In this document: positions 1 through 9,188 of the stretch, in pieces
Numbering within the stretch: the stretch's first letter is position 1
Layout of the letters: the number at the start of each line of letters is the position of its first letter
Assembly (NCBI GenBank): GCA_963816435.1
Contig: CAWFKS010000009.1
Location: 62,001-126,000 of the forward strand
Source of the DNA: CAWFKS01 sp963816435
GTDB taxonomy: Bacteria; Pseudomonadota; Alphaproteobacteria; Rhizobiales; Rhizobiaceae
Direction of reading: 5' to 3'
Length of the DNA: 64,000 nucleotides
Made by a program: the position numbers and the translations under genes
Notes under the pieces: generated by a model
The model's database searches: none
What the model was told of the DNA's origin: nothing
The model's input: the letters and a program-made list of their open reading frames with translations, nothing else

Positions 1-204
1 ACAGCAGCACCGCCGCGGCCAGCAGTGCCGCCGCCAGCATCGCCACGATCACGCCGAAGCTGAAGGACCGGCGCCCGTGCAAGCTCGATGTCGCGCGATC
101 AGCGCGGCGGCCGTCGCCTCGTCTATGAGGCCCTGGCCGGCCCAGCGCGCTATGTCTTTCTTGACGCTGGAAACGTAGCCCGCCATGCGATTGAGCGCCT
201 CCAC
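1..204 (-). CDS. DUF2157-type membrane protein, N-terminal fragment, frameshifted
   Basis: The gene runs off the left edge. From a GTG at 204 the reading gives an amphipathic start (VEALNRMAGYVSSVKKDIARW) followed by GLIDEATAAALIARHR, the pattern of the DUF2157 N-terminus, which precedes many membrane segments. The frame then hits a stop, but another frame resumes with GRRSFSFGVIVAMLAAALLA, a plausible first membrane helix. A single missing base near 85-90 explains this. The function of DUF2157 proteins is unknown. ATG 186 is an alternative start. Only the beginning is visible, so the family call is tentative. Confidence 0.5.
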
Positions 205-452
205 CCGGCCGGCAGATTAAACCGGTTTGCAGAATTCGGGAAGCTGCCGCCCGGTCAGGTGAACGCGAATCGCCAAGTTCCTCGCCATAAAGGTAAATTC
301 GCGCTATGGTGCATTGCACAAAACGCAATGGTGCTATGCAACATCAGCGCTTCAAAACCCACGCAGATCCGACCTATCTAGGTCCTGTAAGCAAACACGA
401 CGTTCGCAAACAAGCACGAAGCAAGACAAAGAAAAATCTGACGAGAACTGCC

Positions 453-593
453 ATGAACATTATCCGCAACTATCGCAACTGGCGCCGCTATCGCGACACC
501 GTGAACGAGCTGAGCCGCCTTTCGAACCGCGAACTCAACGACCTCGGCATCTCCCGCGTCGACATCCCGTTCGTCGCCCGCCGCTCGGTCTAA
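453..593 (+). CDS. DUF1127 small protein (YjiS-like)
   Basis: This is a 46-residue basic protein made almost entirely of one DUF1127 domain. The N-terminus is rich in Arg, Tyr and Asn (RNYRNWRRYRDTVNEL) and is followed by the hallmark segment SRLSNRELNDLGISRVDI. Such proteins are abundant in rhizobia. Some have been linked to RNA binding and to adjustment of phosphate and carbon metabolism, but this copy has no assigned role. The gene is monocistronic: it has its own upstream region and is followed by a strong terminator. The length and domain limits fit the family exactly. Confidence 0.9.
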   Translation: MNIIRNYRNWRRYRDTVNELSRLSNRELNDLGISRVDIPFVARRSV

Positions 594-684
594 CGAATTC
601 GAATTTCGCCAGGGGCTACCTCCTCCCAGTCCCTGACGGATACGGCCGACTTTCACCTCCTCCCGATTGTCGGTCGGACCTTAG

Positions 685-725
685 AGCACCCGCCGGACCT
701 CCTCCCCCGGCGGGTGCTTCTTTTG
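685..725 (+). terminator. Rho-independent terminator of the DUF1127 gene
   Basis: A 12-bp inverted repeat (agcacccgccgg / ccggcgggtgct) with a 10-nt loop is followed by tcttttg. It lies 91 bp after the DUF1127 stop and before trmFO, so it should insulate trmFO from the small gene. Confidence 0.75.
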
Positions 726-803
726 TACCCTATTGCCGCCGGTGAACCGGGTCGCCACGCCAGCACATTGCATTTGCCGCGCGAGCGGCCTATCTCGCCG
801 GCC

Positions 804-2225
804 ATGACCCAGACAAAGCCCGTTCACGTCGTCGGCGGCGGCCTCGCCGGTTCCGAAGCCGCCTGGCAACTCGCCAACGCCGGCATTCCGGTGATCCTGC
901 ACGAGATGCGCCCGGTGCGCGGCACCGACGCGCACAAGACCGACGCGCTGGCCGAACTCGTCTGCTCCAACTCGTTCCGTTCCGACGACGCCGAGGCCAA
1001 CGCTGTCGGCCTGTTGCATGCCGAGATGCGGCTCGCGAACTCATTGATCATGGCGTCCGGCGACGCCCACCAGGTGCCTGCCGGCGGCGCGCTGGCGGTC
1101 GATCGCGACGGGTTTTCCGCAGCCGTGTCCCGCAAGCTGGAAGAGCACCCGCTGGTCACCATCATGCGCGAAGAGGTTCCCGGATTGCCGCCGGCCGACT
1201 GGGACCAGACGATCATCGCGACCGGGCCGCTGACCGCGCCCGGACTGGCCGAAGCCATTGCGGCCGAGACCGGGGCCGACGCCCTCGCCTTCTTCGACGC
1301 CATCGCGCCGATCGTGCATTTCGACACGATCGACATGACGACCGCCTGGTTCCAGTCGCGCTACGACAAGGTCGGCCCCGGCGGCACCGGCAAGGACTAC
1401 ATCAATTGCCCGATGGACAAGGCGCAGTATGAGGCCTTCGTCCAGGCGCTGATCGACGGCGACAAGACCGAGTTCAAGGAGTGGGAGGGCACCCCCTACT
1501 TCGACGGCTGCCTGCCGATCGAGGTGATGGCGGAGCGCGGCCCCGAAACGCTGCGCCACGGTCCCATGAAGCCGATGGGGCTCACCAACGCCCACGATCC
1601 GGCCGTCAAGCCGTATGCCGTCGTGCAGCTTCGCCAGGACAACGCGCTCGGCACGCTCTACAACATGGTCGGCTTTCAGACGAAGCTGAAATACGGCGAG
1701 CAAGCCAGCGTCTTCCGCATGATCCCGGGCCTGGAAAACGCCGAGTTCGCGCGCCTCGGCGGCCTCCACCGCAACACCTACATCAACTCGCCGGTGCTGC
1801 TCGACGGCACGCTGCAGCTGAAGTCGCGGCCCGGCCTGCGCTTCGCCGGGCAGATCACCGGCTGCGAGGGCTATGTGGAGAGCGCCGCCATCGGCCTCTT
1901 GGCGGGGCGTTTCGCCGCGGCCGAGCGCCTGGGCCAGGCGATCCCCGTGCCGCCGGCGACCACCGCGTTCGGCGCCCTGCTCAATCACATCACCGGCGGC
2001 CACATCGTCTCCGACGAGGAGCCGGGCAAGCGGTCGTTCCAGCCGATGAACGTCAATTTCGGACTGTTCCCGCCACTTGCCCCCGGCGCGCTGCAGAAGC
2101 CCGACGGCCGCCGCTTCCGCGGCAAGGAAAAGGCGCTCGCCAAGAAGAAGGCGACGACGGCGCGGGCGCTCGCCGACTGCCGCGCCTGGCTCGGGCTGGA
2201 GCGCCCGGCCGAAGCCGCCGAGTGA
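804..2225 (+). CDS. trmFO: Methylenetetrahydrofolate--tRNA-(uracil-5-)-methyltransferase TrmFO
   Basis: This 473-residue flavoprotein makes 5-methyluridine at position 54 of the tRNA T-loop, using 5,10-methylene-THF as carbon donor and NAD(P)H. The N-terminus carries the FAD dinucleotide motif GGGLAGSEAA (residues 11-20). ELVCSNSFRS (Cys54) and DYINCPMD near residue 200 match the two cysteines important in the family. CEGYVESAAIG near the C-terminus is also typical. ATG 804 was chosen because the N-terminus then aligns with the FAD motif; the frame stays open further upstream but that part is not family-like. The gene appears intact and sits alone between a terminator and a secreted protein gene. 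Confidence 0.97.
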   Translation: MTQTKPVHVVGGGLAGSEAAWQLANAGIPVILHEMRPVRGTDAHKTDALAELVCSNSFRSDDAEANAVGLLHAEMRLANSLIMASGDAHQVPAGGALAVDRDGFSAAVSRKLEEHPLVTIMREEVPGLPPADWDQTIIATGPLTAPGLAEAIAAETGADALAFFDAIAPIVHFDTIDMTTAWFQSRYDKVGPGGTGKDYINCPMDKAQYEAFVQALIDGDKTEFKEWEGTPYFDGCLPIEVMAERGPETLRHGPMKPMGLTNAHDPAVKPYAVVQLRQDNALGTLYNMVGFQTKLKYGEQASVFRMIPGLENAEFARLGGLHRNTYINSPVLLDGTLQLKSRPGLRFAGQITGCEGYVESAAIGLLAGRFAAAERLGQAIPVPPATTAFGALLNHITGGHIVSDEEPGKRSFQPMNVNFGLFPPLAPGALQKPDGRRFRGKEKALAKKKATTARALADCRAWLGLERPAEAAE

Positions 2226-2300
2226 CGACATCCAAGCTTCACCTTGCGTTGGCTAGCCGATAGGTTGTCGCCATCAGTTTTGGCGCAGGGGGGATCTCGT

Positions 2301-2918
2301 TTGGAAAAGTGGAAGATGCCGGTGGCGGCCGCCGCCCTGACCTTGCTTGCGGTGCAGGCCGCCCGAGCCGACCAGGCCGAATGCGAAGCCTCGGTCCGCG
2401 CCCTGATGGCGCCCTACGGCGACAATGCGCCCGATGCCACCATCAACCGCTTCGGAACCTCGGTCACGCAGATCGCCGGTCAGGAGATGAAGGGATATTC
2501 GCTGCAGACGGCCGAGGGCTCGCTCTACTACGACCAGAGCAGGACGCCGATCAGTCTCTCCTTCGACAACGGCGACGTCTACGCGACCCGCGACGGCGGC
2601 AAGACGTGGACACTGGCCAACTCCACGCCGAAGGAGGCGATGGACAAGGCGATCGCGGGCCTCATCAGCCAGGCCGCGAAGGCGACCAACATCAGCTGCG
2701 AATATGGCGTCGACCTCGATGGCAAGACGGTTCACCACTATTCGGTCGACTACGAGATCTACAACACCCGCACGCCCGTCCACAGCGAGTATTGGGTCGA
2801 TCCGGAAACGGGCTTCATCTGGCGCGACCTGATGCACTCGACCGGCACCCCCGAGGTCACCGTGATCACCGATGCCGAACCGGCACCGGACATGACGCTG
2901 CCCGATCCGAACGGCTAG
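2301..2918 (+). CDS. Secreted hypothetical protein
   Basis: The protein of about 205 residues starts with a signal peptide: a short basic region, then MPVAAAALTLLAVQAARA, with likely cleavage before DQAE. The mature part is polar, with two cysteines (AECEAS, ISCEYG) and segments such as SLSFDNGDVYATRDGGKTW and SEYWVDPETGFIWRDL, which suggest a beta-rich periplasmic fold. I do not recognise a named family. TTG 2301 is preferred because a G-rich ribosome-binding site (cagggggga) lies about 8 nt before it; ATG 2316 in the same frame is the alternative. It follows trmFO on the same strand after 75 bp and precedes the crotonase gene by 23 bp. Confidence 0.7.
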   Translation: MEKWKMPVAAAALTLLAVQAARADQAECEASVRALMAPYGDNAPDATINRFGTSVTQIAGQEMKGYSLQTAEGSLYYDQSRTPISLSFDNGDVYATRDGGKTWTLANSTPKEAMDKAIAGLISQAAKATNISCEYGVDLDGKTVHHYSVDYEIYNTRTPVHSEYWVDPETGFIWRDLMHSTGTPEVTVITDAEPAPDMTLPDPNG

Positions 2919-2941
2919 TCGCGGCACAACCGAGGGCTCAA

Positions 2942-3773
2942 ATGGCGCAACTTGAAAGCAGCTTCTTCCGCGTCGAGCGACGTGGCGCGGTCGCGCTCCT
3001 CGCCATGAACCGTCCCGACCGCTCCAACGCGATGTCGCCCGACTTCTGGTCCGGCCTGCCCCGCCTGATGGCCGAGCTCGGCCGCGACCAGACGGTGCGC
3101 TGCGCGGTGATCTCCGGCGAAGGGAAGAACTTCACCGGCGGCATGGACCTGACGTCCTTCGCTGACATCGCGACGCTGTTCGAGAAGGAGCCCGGGCGCG
3201 CCGCATATGCCTTGCGCGAGACGATCCTTTCGCTGCAGAACGCCTTCAACGCCATCGAGCGGGCGCCATTCCCGGTCATCGCCGCCGTCCACGGAGCCTG
3301 CATCGGCGCGGGCATCGACCTGATCACCGCCTGCGACATGCGCGATCGCCTCGGCAGACGCCTATTTCGCGGTCGAGGAAATCCATATCGGAATGGCGGC
3401 GGACGTCGGCACGCTGCAGCGCCTGCCGAAGCTGATCGCGCCGGCGGTCGCGGCCGAACTCGCCTATACCGGCCGGCGGTTTCCCGCTTCCGAAGCCCGG
3501 GAGATGGGCCTGGTTTCCGCGGTCCACGAGAACCGCGATGCAATGATCGACGCTGCCTTCGCGCTCGCCGCGTCAGTCGCCGAAAAATCTCCGCTGGCGA
3601 TTGCCGGCATCAAGCGCAATCTCGCCTATGCCCGCGACCACTCGATCGCCGACGGGCTCGACTACATCGCGACGTGGAACGCCGGCATGCTGCGCGGCGC
3701 CGACCTGATGGCAGCGGTGAAGGCGAAGATGGCGAAGCAACAGGCCGAGTTCGACGACCTGCTCGGGGGCTGA
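2942..3773 (+). CDS. Enoyl-CoA hydratase/isomerase family protein (crotonase), one frameshift
   Basis: The crotonase fold enzyme acts on CoA thioesters. Conserved parts are RSNAMSPDFW, GEGKNFTGGMDL (first oxyanion-hole region) and PVIAAVHGACIGAGIDL (second). The frame is broken at 3341-3344 (cgcg): dropping one base restores CDMRIASADAYFAVEEIHIG and joins the C-terminal half, which continues to the stop at 3773. The corrected length is 276 residues, normal for the family. The break lies in a conserved core helix, so either the gene is inactivated or the base is a sequencing error; the latter is preferred given similar events across the window. The closest subgroup may be delta3,5-delta2,4-dienoyl-CoA isomerase-like, but the substrate cannot be fixed. 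Confidence 0.85.
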
Positions 3774-3787
3774 GGCCCCGCCTCGTC

Positions 3788-4774
3788 CTACTCCGCCGGT
3801 TCCAGCCCCTGGCCGGACGGCGACTTCCTGTCCGTCGAGCCTTCCGCGGTCGGCAGGCCCGGCATTCCCGCCTGGTCCGGGTTGCGCCGCACATAGGCCG
3901 CCTTCAGCGTTTCGGACGTGTCGCGCGAACCGTCATGGCTCCAGCCGGGCGGTGCGAACAGGTAGCCGAGCCGCTGGCGCAGTGTCAGCCCCGGCGCGAA
4001 CGCGTCCTTGAACATGCCGATCCACTCGTGGAAGGCGACCTTCACCGGGTTGAACGTGCCGATGTTCTTGACGATGCCATAGCGCGGCATGTCGGCCGGC
4101 AACTCCTCCACGAACGTTCCAAACATGCGGTCCCACACGATCAGCGTGCCGGCATAGTTGGCGTCGAGATAGCGCGGGTTCGTGGCGTGGTGCACGCGGT
4201 GGTGCGACGGCGTGTTGAAGATGAACTCGAACCAGCGCGGCAGCTTGTCGATCGCCTCGGTGTGGATCCAGAACTGCCAGACCAGATTGAACCCGAACAC
4301 GAAGGCGATGACCGCCGGGTGCAGGCCGAGCAGCACCAACGGTGCCTGCAGCACGAACATGCCGGTGAACAGCCCCGTCCACGACTGCCTGAGCGCCGTC
4401 GACAAATTGTAGTGCTGGCTGGAATGGTGGTTGACGTGTTCGGCCCATACCCAGCGCACCCGGTGCGCGATGCGGTGGTACCAGTAGTAGCGCAGATCAT
4501 CGAGCAGGAAGGCGGCCACGAACACCCACCAGTGCAGGCCGAGATCGAAGACGCGATACTGCCATACCCACATCAGCGCGGTGTAGGAGACGACGCCCAG
4601 CAGGATGCCGGCGACCACGTTGCCGGTGCCCATCAGCAGGCTGGTCAGCGTGTCGCGCGTCTCGAAATCGCCCTTGGCTCGCCCGGTTCGCACCAGCCAC
4701 AGCTCGATCAGCATCGCCGCCACGAAAAACGGGATCGCGAGCTGCGTCACCGACGGAAAATCATACTCGTGCAT
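3788..4774 (-). CDS. Sterol desaturase / fatty acid hydroxylase superfamily membrane protein
   Basis: This 328-residue integral membrane protein has the di-iron histidine clusters of the superfamily: YYWYHRIAH, AEHVNHHSSQHYN and PSHHRVHHATN. Several hydrophobic helices lie before and between them. Such enzymes use O2 to hydroxylate or desaturate lipids. The substrate is unknown; carotenoid, sterol-like and ornithine-lipid hydroxylases share the fold. The start at 4774 has a GGAAGAG ribosome-binding site and overlaps the end of the upstream hypothetical gene by 14 bp, implying translational coupling. The C-terminal 30 residues are polar and low in complexity. Confidence 0.9.
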   Translation of the reverse strand: MHEYDFPSVTQLAIPFFVAAMLIELWLVRTGRAKGDFETRDTLTSLLMGTGNVVAGILLGVVSYTALMWVWQYRVFDLGLHWWVFVAAFLLDDLRYYWYHRIAHRVRWVWAEHVNHHSSQHYNLSTALRQSWTGLFTGMFVLQAPLVLLGLHPAVIAFVFGFNLVWQFWIHTEAIDKLPRWFEFIFNTPSHHRVHHATNPRYLDANYAGTLIVWDRMFGTFVEELPADMPRYGIVKNIGTFNPVKVAFHEWIGMFKDAFAPGLTLRQRLGYLFAPPGWSHDGSRDTSETLKAAYVRRNPDQAGMPGLPTAEGSTDRKSPSGQGLEPAE

Positions 4775-5198
4775 GGCGCTCTTCCACTTGCACTGCGCTG
4801 CGCAGCATGGCGGCCACCTGTTGCGCGTCCTGAGGCGCGGCGAAGACGAACCCGCCACCGCGCCATGTGAAGTCCCTGAACCGGATCACCAGCGTGCGCT
4901 CGCCGCTCGGCTCCAGTTCAGTGATGTCGGCATCGGTGACGATCCGTGTAAGGAACCGCCCGCCGACGCTGCTGACCACGCCGGTGCGCCCCTCGCCGAG
5001 TTCGAGAAAAGCCGTCCAGCCGTTCTCCGTCAGCACCGCGTTGCCGACCTCGATCTCCGGGAAATCCTCGCGAAAGCGCCGCTTCGCATGCTCGGCGTCG
5101 GAAAGTGCCGCGACCCTGCTGCCGCCTGTCCTGTGCACGGCATAGACGACGGCGGCAATGCCGACGACGACGATTGCGGCGAGCAGCGGCAGGCTCAT
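4761..5198 (-). CDS. Hypothetical protein with one N-terminal membrane anchor
   Basis: The 145-residue protein opens with a single hydrophobic helix (LLAAIVVVGIAAVVYAV, residues 4-20). A soluble domain follows with alternating hydrophobic residues (GRTGVVSSVGGRFLTRIV, RTLVIRFRDFTWRGGGFVF), suggesting a small beta domain such as a PH-like fold facing the cytoplasm or periplasm. I do not recognise the family. Its 3' end overlaps the sterol desaturase-like gene by 14 bp, so the two are probably co-expressed and may act in the same membrane-lipid process. Confidence 0.75.
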   Translation of the reverse strand: MSLPLLAAIVVVGIAAVVYAVHRTGGSRVAALSDAEHAKRRFREDFPEIEVGNAVLTENGWTAFLELGEGRTGVVSSVGGRFLTRIVTDADITELEPSGERTLVIRFRDFTWRGGGFVFAAPQDAQQVAAMLRSAVQVEERHARV

Positions 5199-5324
5199 CT
5201 TCTGCGGTCTTCCTCCTCGGCGGCCCCGAAATTCCTCCCGGCCGCAGCTTTCCGACACATAGCATCCCGGCGATGTCCGGCAAAGCGTTCGGCCAGGTGA
5301 CTGCCCGCAGGCGAGACGTCGCGC

Positions 5325-6161
5325 CTATGGCCAGCCGCGCCAGGCACGCCTCAGCATCGCCGCGTGACGCCTCAACGCCGACATCTCGGCGATGGTCTTC
5401 AGCGCTTCGCCGCCTTTGCCCTCGAGCAGGTCCAGATAGCGCGCCACCACGGCAAGCGGCAGAAAGGCCGGCCGCAGGCTTTCCGGCAGCGCTCCCGCCC
5501 CGGCGCGGAACGCGTTCAGGTGCTCGCGCGCCAATGCGATCATCGCCGACATCGCGCGCGCGGCCCCCTCGCCCGCCTCGCTCGACACGAACTCCTCCGG
5601 AGAGGTGCCCGCCGCCGAAAGCAGGTCGCGCGGCACGAAGCACTGGCCGCGAACGCGGTGGATCGGCGTCAGCCGCACGATGCCGGTAATCGCCTGGGCG
5701 CAGCCGGCATGGCCGGCGAGCGAGCCGTGCTGTCCGGCGGCGTTGGCATCGAGCACCAGAGAGGCGAGTTGTATCAGCGCCGAGGCCGTCTCGCCGCAAT
5801 AGCCTTCGAGATCGGTGCGGCTGGGCATCGGATCGTCGTAGAGATCGAAGATGCGCGCTTCCAGATAGTGGTCGAACGTGGCGCGCGGCAGCGAAAACGT
5901 CTCGATCGCCTCGAGCAGCGCCTCCGCCACAGGGTTTCCTGAAGCGGACCCTCCGGCGATCGCGTCGCGCCACCACTGGATGCGGATTTCGCCCGGCAGC
6001 GCCTCGCTCACGCGGTCGCGGATCGCCGCGATCTCGGCGTTGAAGGCGTAGAGCGCCATCAGGTGCGGGCGTTTGTCCTCCGGCGCGTAGAGCGCGGAGA
6101 GATAGCGGTCGCGGTCGGCCTCGCGAACCAGTGCGGCGACATGGCGCGCGCGCTCGTCCAT
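5325..6161 (-). CDS. Squalene/phytoene synthase-fold protein, NDUFAF6-like, catalytic motifs lost
   Basis: The 278-residue protein has the all-alpha squalene/phytoene synthase fold, seen in YAPEDKRPHLMALYAFNAEIA, IQWWRDAI and YCGETASALIQLAS. The Asp-rich motifs that bind Mg-prenyl diphosphate are missing. The first motif reads AAIRDRVSEA, and the second, normally RDVxED followed by GRxYLP, reads IVRLTPIHRVRGQCFVP. This pattern is known from NDUFAF6, a mitochondrial complex I assembly factor with the same fold. The start lies one base after the Mth938 gene, so the two form a tight operon behind secDF. A role in respiratory complex I assembly is inferred from the mitochondrial homologues and gene order. 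Confidence 0.85.
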   Translation of the reverse strand: MDERARHVAALVREADRDRYLSALYAPEDKRPHLMALYAFNAEIAAIRDRVSEALPGEIRIQWWRDAIAGGSASGNPVAEALLEAIETFSLPRATFDHYLEARIFDLYDDPMPSRTDLEGYCGETASALIQLASLVLDANAAGQHGSLAGHAGCAQAITGIVRLTPIHRVRGQCFVPRDLLSAAGTSPEEFVSSEAGEGAARAMSAMIALAREHLNAFRAGAGALPESLRPAFLPLAVVARYLDLLEGKGGEALKTIAEMSALRRHAAMLRRAWRGWP

Positions 6162-6162
6162 G

Positions 6163-6553
6163 TCAGTCGACGGCGACCAGCGCCGCCGCCACCTGCCTGT
6201 CCTCGGCCAGAAGCACGTTGAATGTGCGCACCGCAGCCCCCGTCGACATCGTCTCGACCGACATGCCGGCCTCCCGCAGCGTGTCGCGCAGCTCGCTCGG
6301 CAGCCGTTTCAGGTCCATTGCCGGTGCCGACGAGCAGTATCTCGATGCCGTCCGCTTCCGAAACCACCTTGTCGAAATCGGCCGCCGACAGCGACTGAGG
6401 ATCGGCAGGCTCCCAGCCGTGGATGCCTGACGGCAGGCACAGCAAAGAGCCGCGATGCGACATTTCCGCGAAGCGAAAGCCGCCGTCGCCATATTCGTCG
6501 ATTGGCGCGCGGCCGGGAAAATGCGCCTCGCGCATGACGATCCCGGCATTCAT
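6163..6553 (-). CDS. Mth938-like (DUF498) protein, NDUFAF3 homologue, one frameshift
   Basis: The first frame gives MNAGIVMREAHFPGRAPID, then YGDGGFRFAEMSHRGSLL and ADGIEILLVGTG. The second frame gives DLKRLPSELRDTLREAG and MSTGAAVRTFNVLLAEDRQV. Together they make the complete 129-residue DUF498 fold, ending in the typical TGAAVRTFNVL motif. One surplus base at 6318-6319 (tt) separates the halves. Human NDUFAF3 is of this family and acts in complex I assembly. The gene sits 13 bp after secDF and 1 bp before the squalene synthase-like gene, an arrangement known in alphaproteobacteria and used to link the family to membrane-protein insertion. Confidence 0.85.
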
Positions 6554-6566
6554 GGCAGGCCTCCTC

Positions 6567-9134
6567 TCAGGCCTTCGAGATCTGCGCCGTTCCGGCCGCC
6601 TGCGGCTCTTCGCTGTCCTCGTCCTCGGCTCCGAAAGCCTCGGGCCGGAGCTTGAACAGGATGAGCAGCGGGCCGGCGACGAAGATCGAGGAATAGGTGC
6701 CGAAGGCGACGCCGAACAGCATGGCCAGCGTGAACGACGAGATCACCTCGCCGCCGAACAGATAGAGCCCGACCAGCGCCAGCAGCGTCGTGCCGCTCGT
6801 CAGAGTCGTGCGCGACAGCGTCTGGTTGATGGTGAGGTCGAGCAACTGGGCCATCGGCATCTTCTTGTAGCGCCGCAGATTTTCGCGAACGCGGTCGTAG
6901 ACGACGACGGTATCGTTGATCGAATAGCCGACGATGGTCAGCACCGCCGCGATACTGGTCAGGTTGAACTCGAGCCCGAGCACCACGTAGAGGCCGATCA
7001 TCATGATGACGTCGTGGAGCGTCGCCACCACCGCGCCGACCGCGAACTGCCATTCGAAGCGCAGCCAGATGTAGATCAGCATGGCAAACAGCGACAGCAC
7101 GACCGCGATGGTGCCGTCACGCGCGAGTTCGGCCGAGATCGTCGGTCCGACCACCTCGGTGCGGCGGAAATCGTAGTCGTTCTGCAGTTCCTGCTGGGCC
7201 AGCGTGATCGCCGACTGCTCGGCGTTGTCGCCCTCGCCCTGGCTGCCGATCCTCACCAGCAACTCGCGCGGTGAGCCGAACTGCTGAACCTGGATTTCGC
7301 CAAGGTTCAGCGCGTCCAGTCGCTGGCGCACGTCGCCGGCGTCCGCCTGCTCCGCCTTGGCCTGGATTTCGAGCAGCGAACCGCCGCGGAAGTCGATGCC
7401 GTAGTTGAGCCCGACGGTGACGAAAAGGATCACCGTGGCGACCGAGCCGAGTGCCGACAGCGAGAAGGCGTAGCGACGCGCCTTCATGAACTTGATCTTG
7501 GTGTTCTCGGGAATGAAGGTGACGAGCCCTCGCGGCATCTCCTTCGGCCGCATCCGCCGCAACCACAGCGCCACCAGCCAGCGAGTGAGCGTGAAGGCGG
7601 TGAACACCGTCGTGATGATGCCGATGGCCAGCGTCACCGCAAACCCGCGCACGGGTCCCGAGCCGAAATAGAACAGGATCACGGCCGCGATCAGGGTGGT
7701 GACGTTGGCGTCGACGATGGTCGACACCGCGCGCTGGAAGCCGGCGTCCAGCGCCTGCACGATCGACCTGCCCTGTCTTCGCTCCTCGCGCACGCGCTCG
7801 AAGATGATGACGTTGGAATCGACCGCCATGCCGATCGTCAGCACGATACCGGCGATGCCGGGCAGCGTCAGCGTGGCGCCGAGCAGCGACAGGATGCCGA
7901 TGATCAGCGCAAGGTTCGCCGCCAGCGCGATGTCGGCGATGATGCCGAGCGTGCCGTAGGTGGCGACCATGAACACCACGACCAGCACCGCGGCGATGAC
8001 GGCGGCGATCTGGCCGGCGGCGATGGAATCGGCGCCGAGGCTCGGACCGACCGTGCGTTCCTCGACGATGGTGAGGTCGGCCGGCAGCGCGCCGGCGCGC
8101 AGCAGCACGGCGAGGTCGTTGGCGCTCTGGACGGTGAAGTTGCCGGAAATCTGGCCGCTGCCGCCGAGGATCGGCTCGCGGATCTGCGGCGCCGAGATCA
8201 CCTGGTTGTCGAGGATGATCGCGAACAGCCGTCCGACGTTCTGCTGCGTCGCCTGCCCGAAGCGCGCCGCGCCCTGGCTGTCGAAGCGGAACGACACGAC
8301 CGGCTCGTTGGTGCGCTGGTCGAAGGTAGCCTGCGCGTCGACCAGGTTCTCGCCCGAGACGATGACCCGGTTCTCGATCAGGTACGGCACCGGCGGATCG
8401 TCGGTCGAATACATGATCGTCGTGCCTGCAGGCGGACGGTTCTGGATCGCCTCCTGCACCGGCATCGACTGGTCGACCATCTGGAAGGTCAGCTTGGCCG
8501 TCTGGCCGAGAATGTCCTTGAGGCGCTGCGGGTTGTCGAGGCCCGGCACCTGCACGAGGATGCGGTCGTCGCCCTGCCGCTGGATGATCGGCTCGGTCGT
8601 GCCGAGCTCGTTGACGCGCCTTCCGACCACCTCGATCGACTGCGACAGCGCCGAGCTGACGCGGTATTCGATGCCCTGGTCGGTCATGGTGAAGCGCAGC
8701 AGCCCCGGCTGGGGCTCGGCCAGTTCCATTTCCACGATGCTGCCGGCGCCGAACAGGCTGGACGAGATCGGCTGCGTCAGCGCCTTGAGCGCTTCCTTGG
8801 CCTGGTCGATCTTGTCGGCTTCCCGGATGCGCACCTGCACCGTGCGGCCGCTCGCCGAAAGGCCGGTGTAGCCGATGCGGGCATCGCGAAGCGCGGAACG
8901 GATGTCGTCCTTGGCGGTGTTGAGGCGGGCGTCGATCAGTTCCTGCCTGTCGATCTGCAGCAGGATGTGGGAGCCGCCTCGCAGGTCCAGTCCCAGCGCC
9001 ATCTGCCGCTTGGGCAGCCAGTCCGGCAGCGCGTCCAGCGTGGACTGCGAAAAGACGTTGGGCAGCGCGCAGACGATACCGGCAAGCACGACGAGCCAGA
9101 TGCCGAATGTCTTCCAGCGCGAGAAGTAAAGCAT
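6567..9134 (-). CDS. secDF: Protein translocase subunits SecD and SecF, fused
   Basis: The 855-residue protein is a natural fusion of SecD (about residues 1-545) and SecF (from MKARRYAFSLSAL onward), common in rhizobia. SecD features are LGLDLRGGSHILLQID after the first membrane helix, a periplasmic P1 domain, and GMAVDSNVIIFERVREE in the membrane part. SecF features are GLNYGIDFRGGSLLEI and GYSINDTVVVYDRVREN. The complex uses the proton motive force to pull proteins out of the SecYEG channel. yajC lies 54 bp upstream on the same strand and the Mth938 gene follows after 13 bp. No frameshift is seen in this long gene. Confidence 0.97.
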   Translation of the reverse strand: MLYFSRWKTFGIWLVVLAGIVCALPNVFSQSTLDALPDWLPKRQMALGLDLRGGSHILLQIDRQELIDARLNTAKDDIRSALRDARIGYTGLSASGRTVQVRIREADKIDQAKEALKALTQPISSSLFGAGSIVEMELAEPQPGLLRFTMTDQGIEYRVSSALSQSIEVVGRRVNELGTTEPIIQRQGDDRILVQVPGLDNPQRLKDILGQTAKLTFQMVDQSMPVQEAIQNRPPAGTTIMYSTDDPPVPYLIENRVIVSGENLVDAQATFDQRTNEPVVSFRFDSQGAARFGQATQQNVGRLFAIILDNQVISAPQIREPILGGSGQISGNFTVQSANDLAVLLRAGALPADLTIVEERTVGPSLGADSIAAGQIAAVIAAVLVVVFMVATYGTLGIIADIALAANLALIIGILSLLGATLTLPGIAGIVLTIGMAVDSNVIIFERVREERRQGRSIVQALDAGFQRAVSTIVDANVTTLIAAVILFYFGSGPVRGFAVTLAIGIITTVFTAFTLTRWLVALWLRRMRPKEMPRGLVTFIPENTKIKFMKARRYAFSLSALGSVATVILFVTVGLNYGIDFRGGSLLEIQAKAEQADAGDVRQRLDALNLGEIQVQQFGSPRELLVRIGSQGEGDNAEQSAITLAQQELQNDYDFRRTEVVGPTISAELARDGTIAVVLSLFAMLIYIWLRFEWQFAVGAVVATLHDVIMMIGLYVVLGLEFNLTSIAAVLTIVGYSINDTVVVYDRVRENLRRYKKMPMAQLLDLTINQTLSRTTLTSGTTLLALVGLYLFGGEVISSFTLAMLFGVAFGTYSSIFVAGPLLILFKLRPEAFGAEDEDSEEPQAAGTAQISKA

Positions 9135-9188
9135 GTTGGACCTTGTCCGTTGGGGCGGCGAAGCGGTCGGGGTCAGCCGCGAATGCGG

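Noticed and set aside
1041..2231. 396-codon open frame antisense to trmFO
   Set aside because: It opposes a fully supported gene and has no motif of its own.
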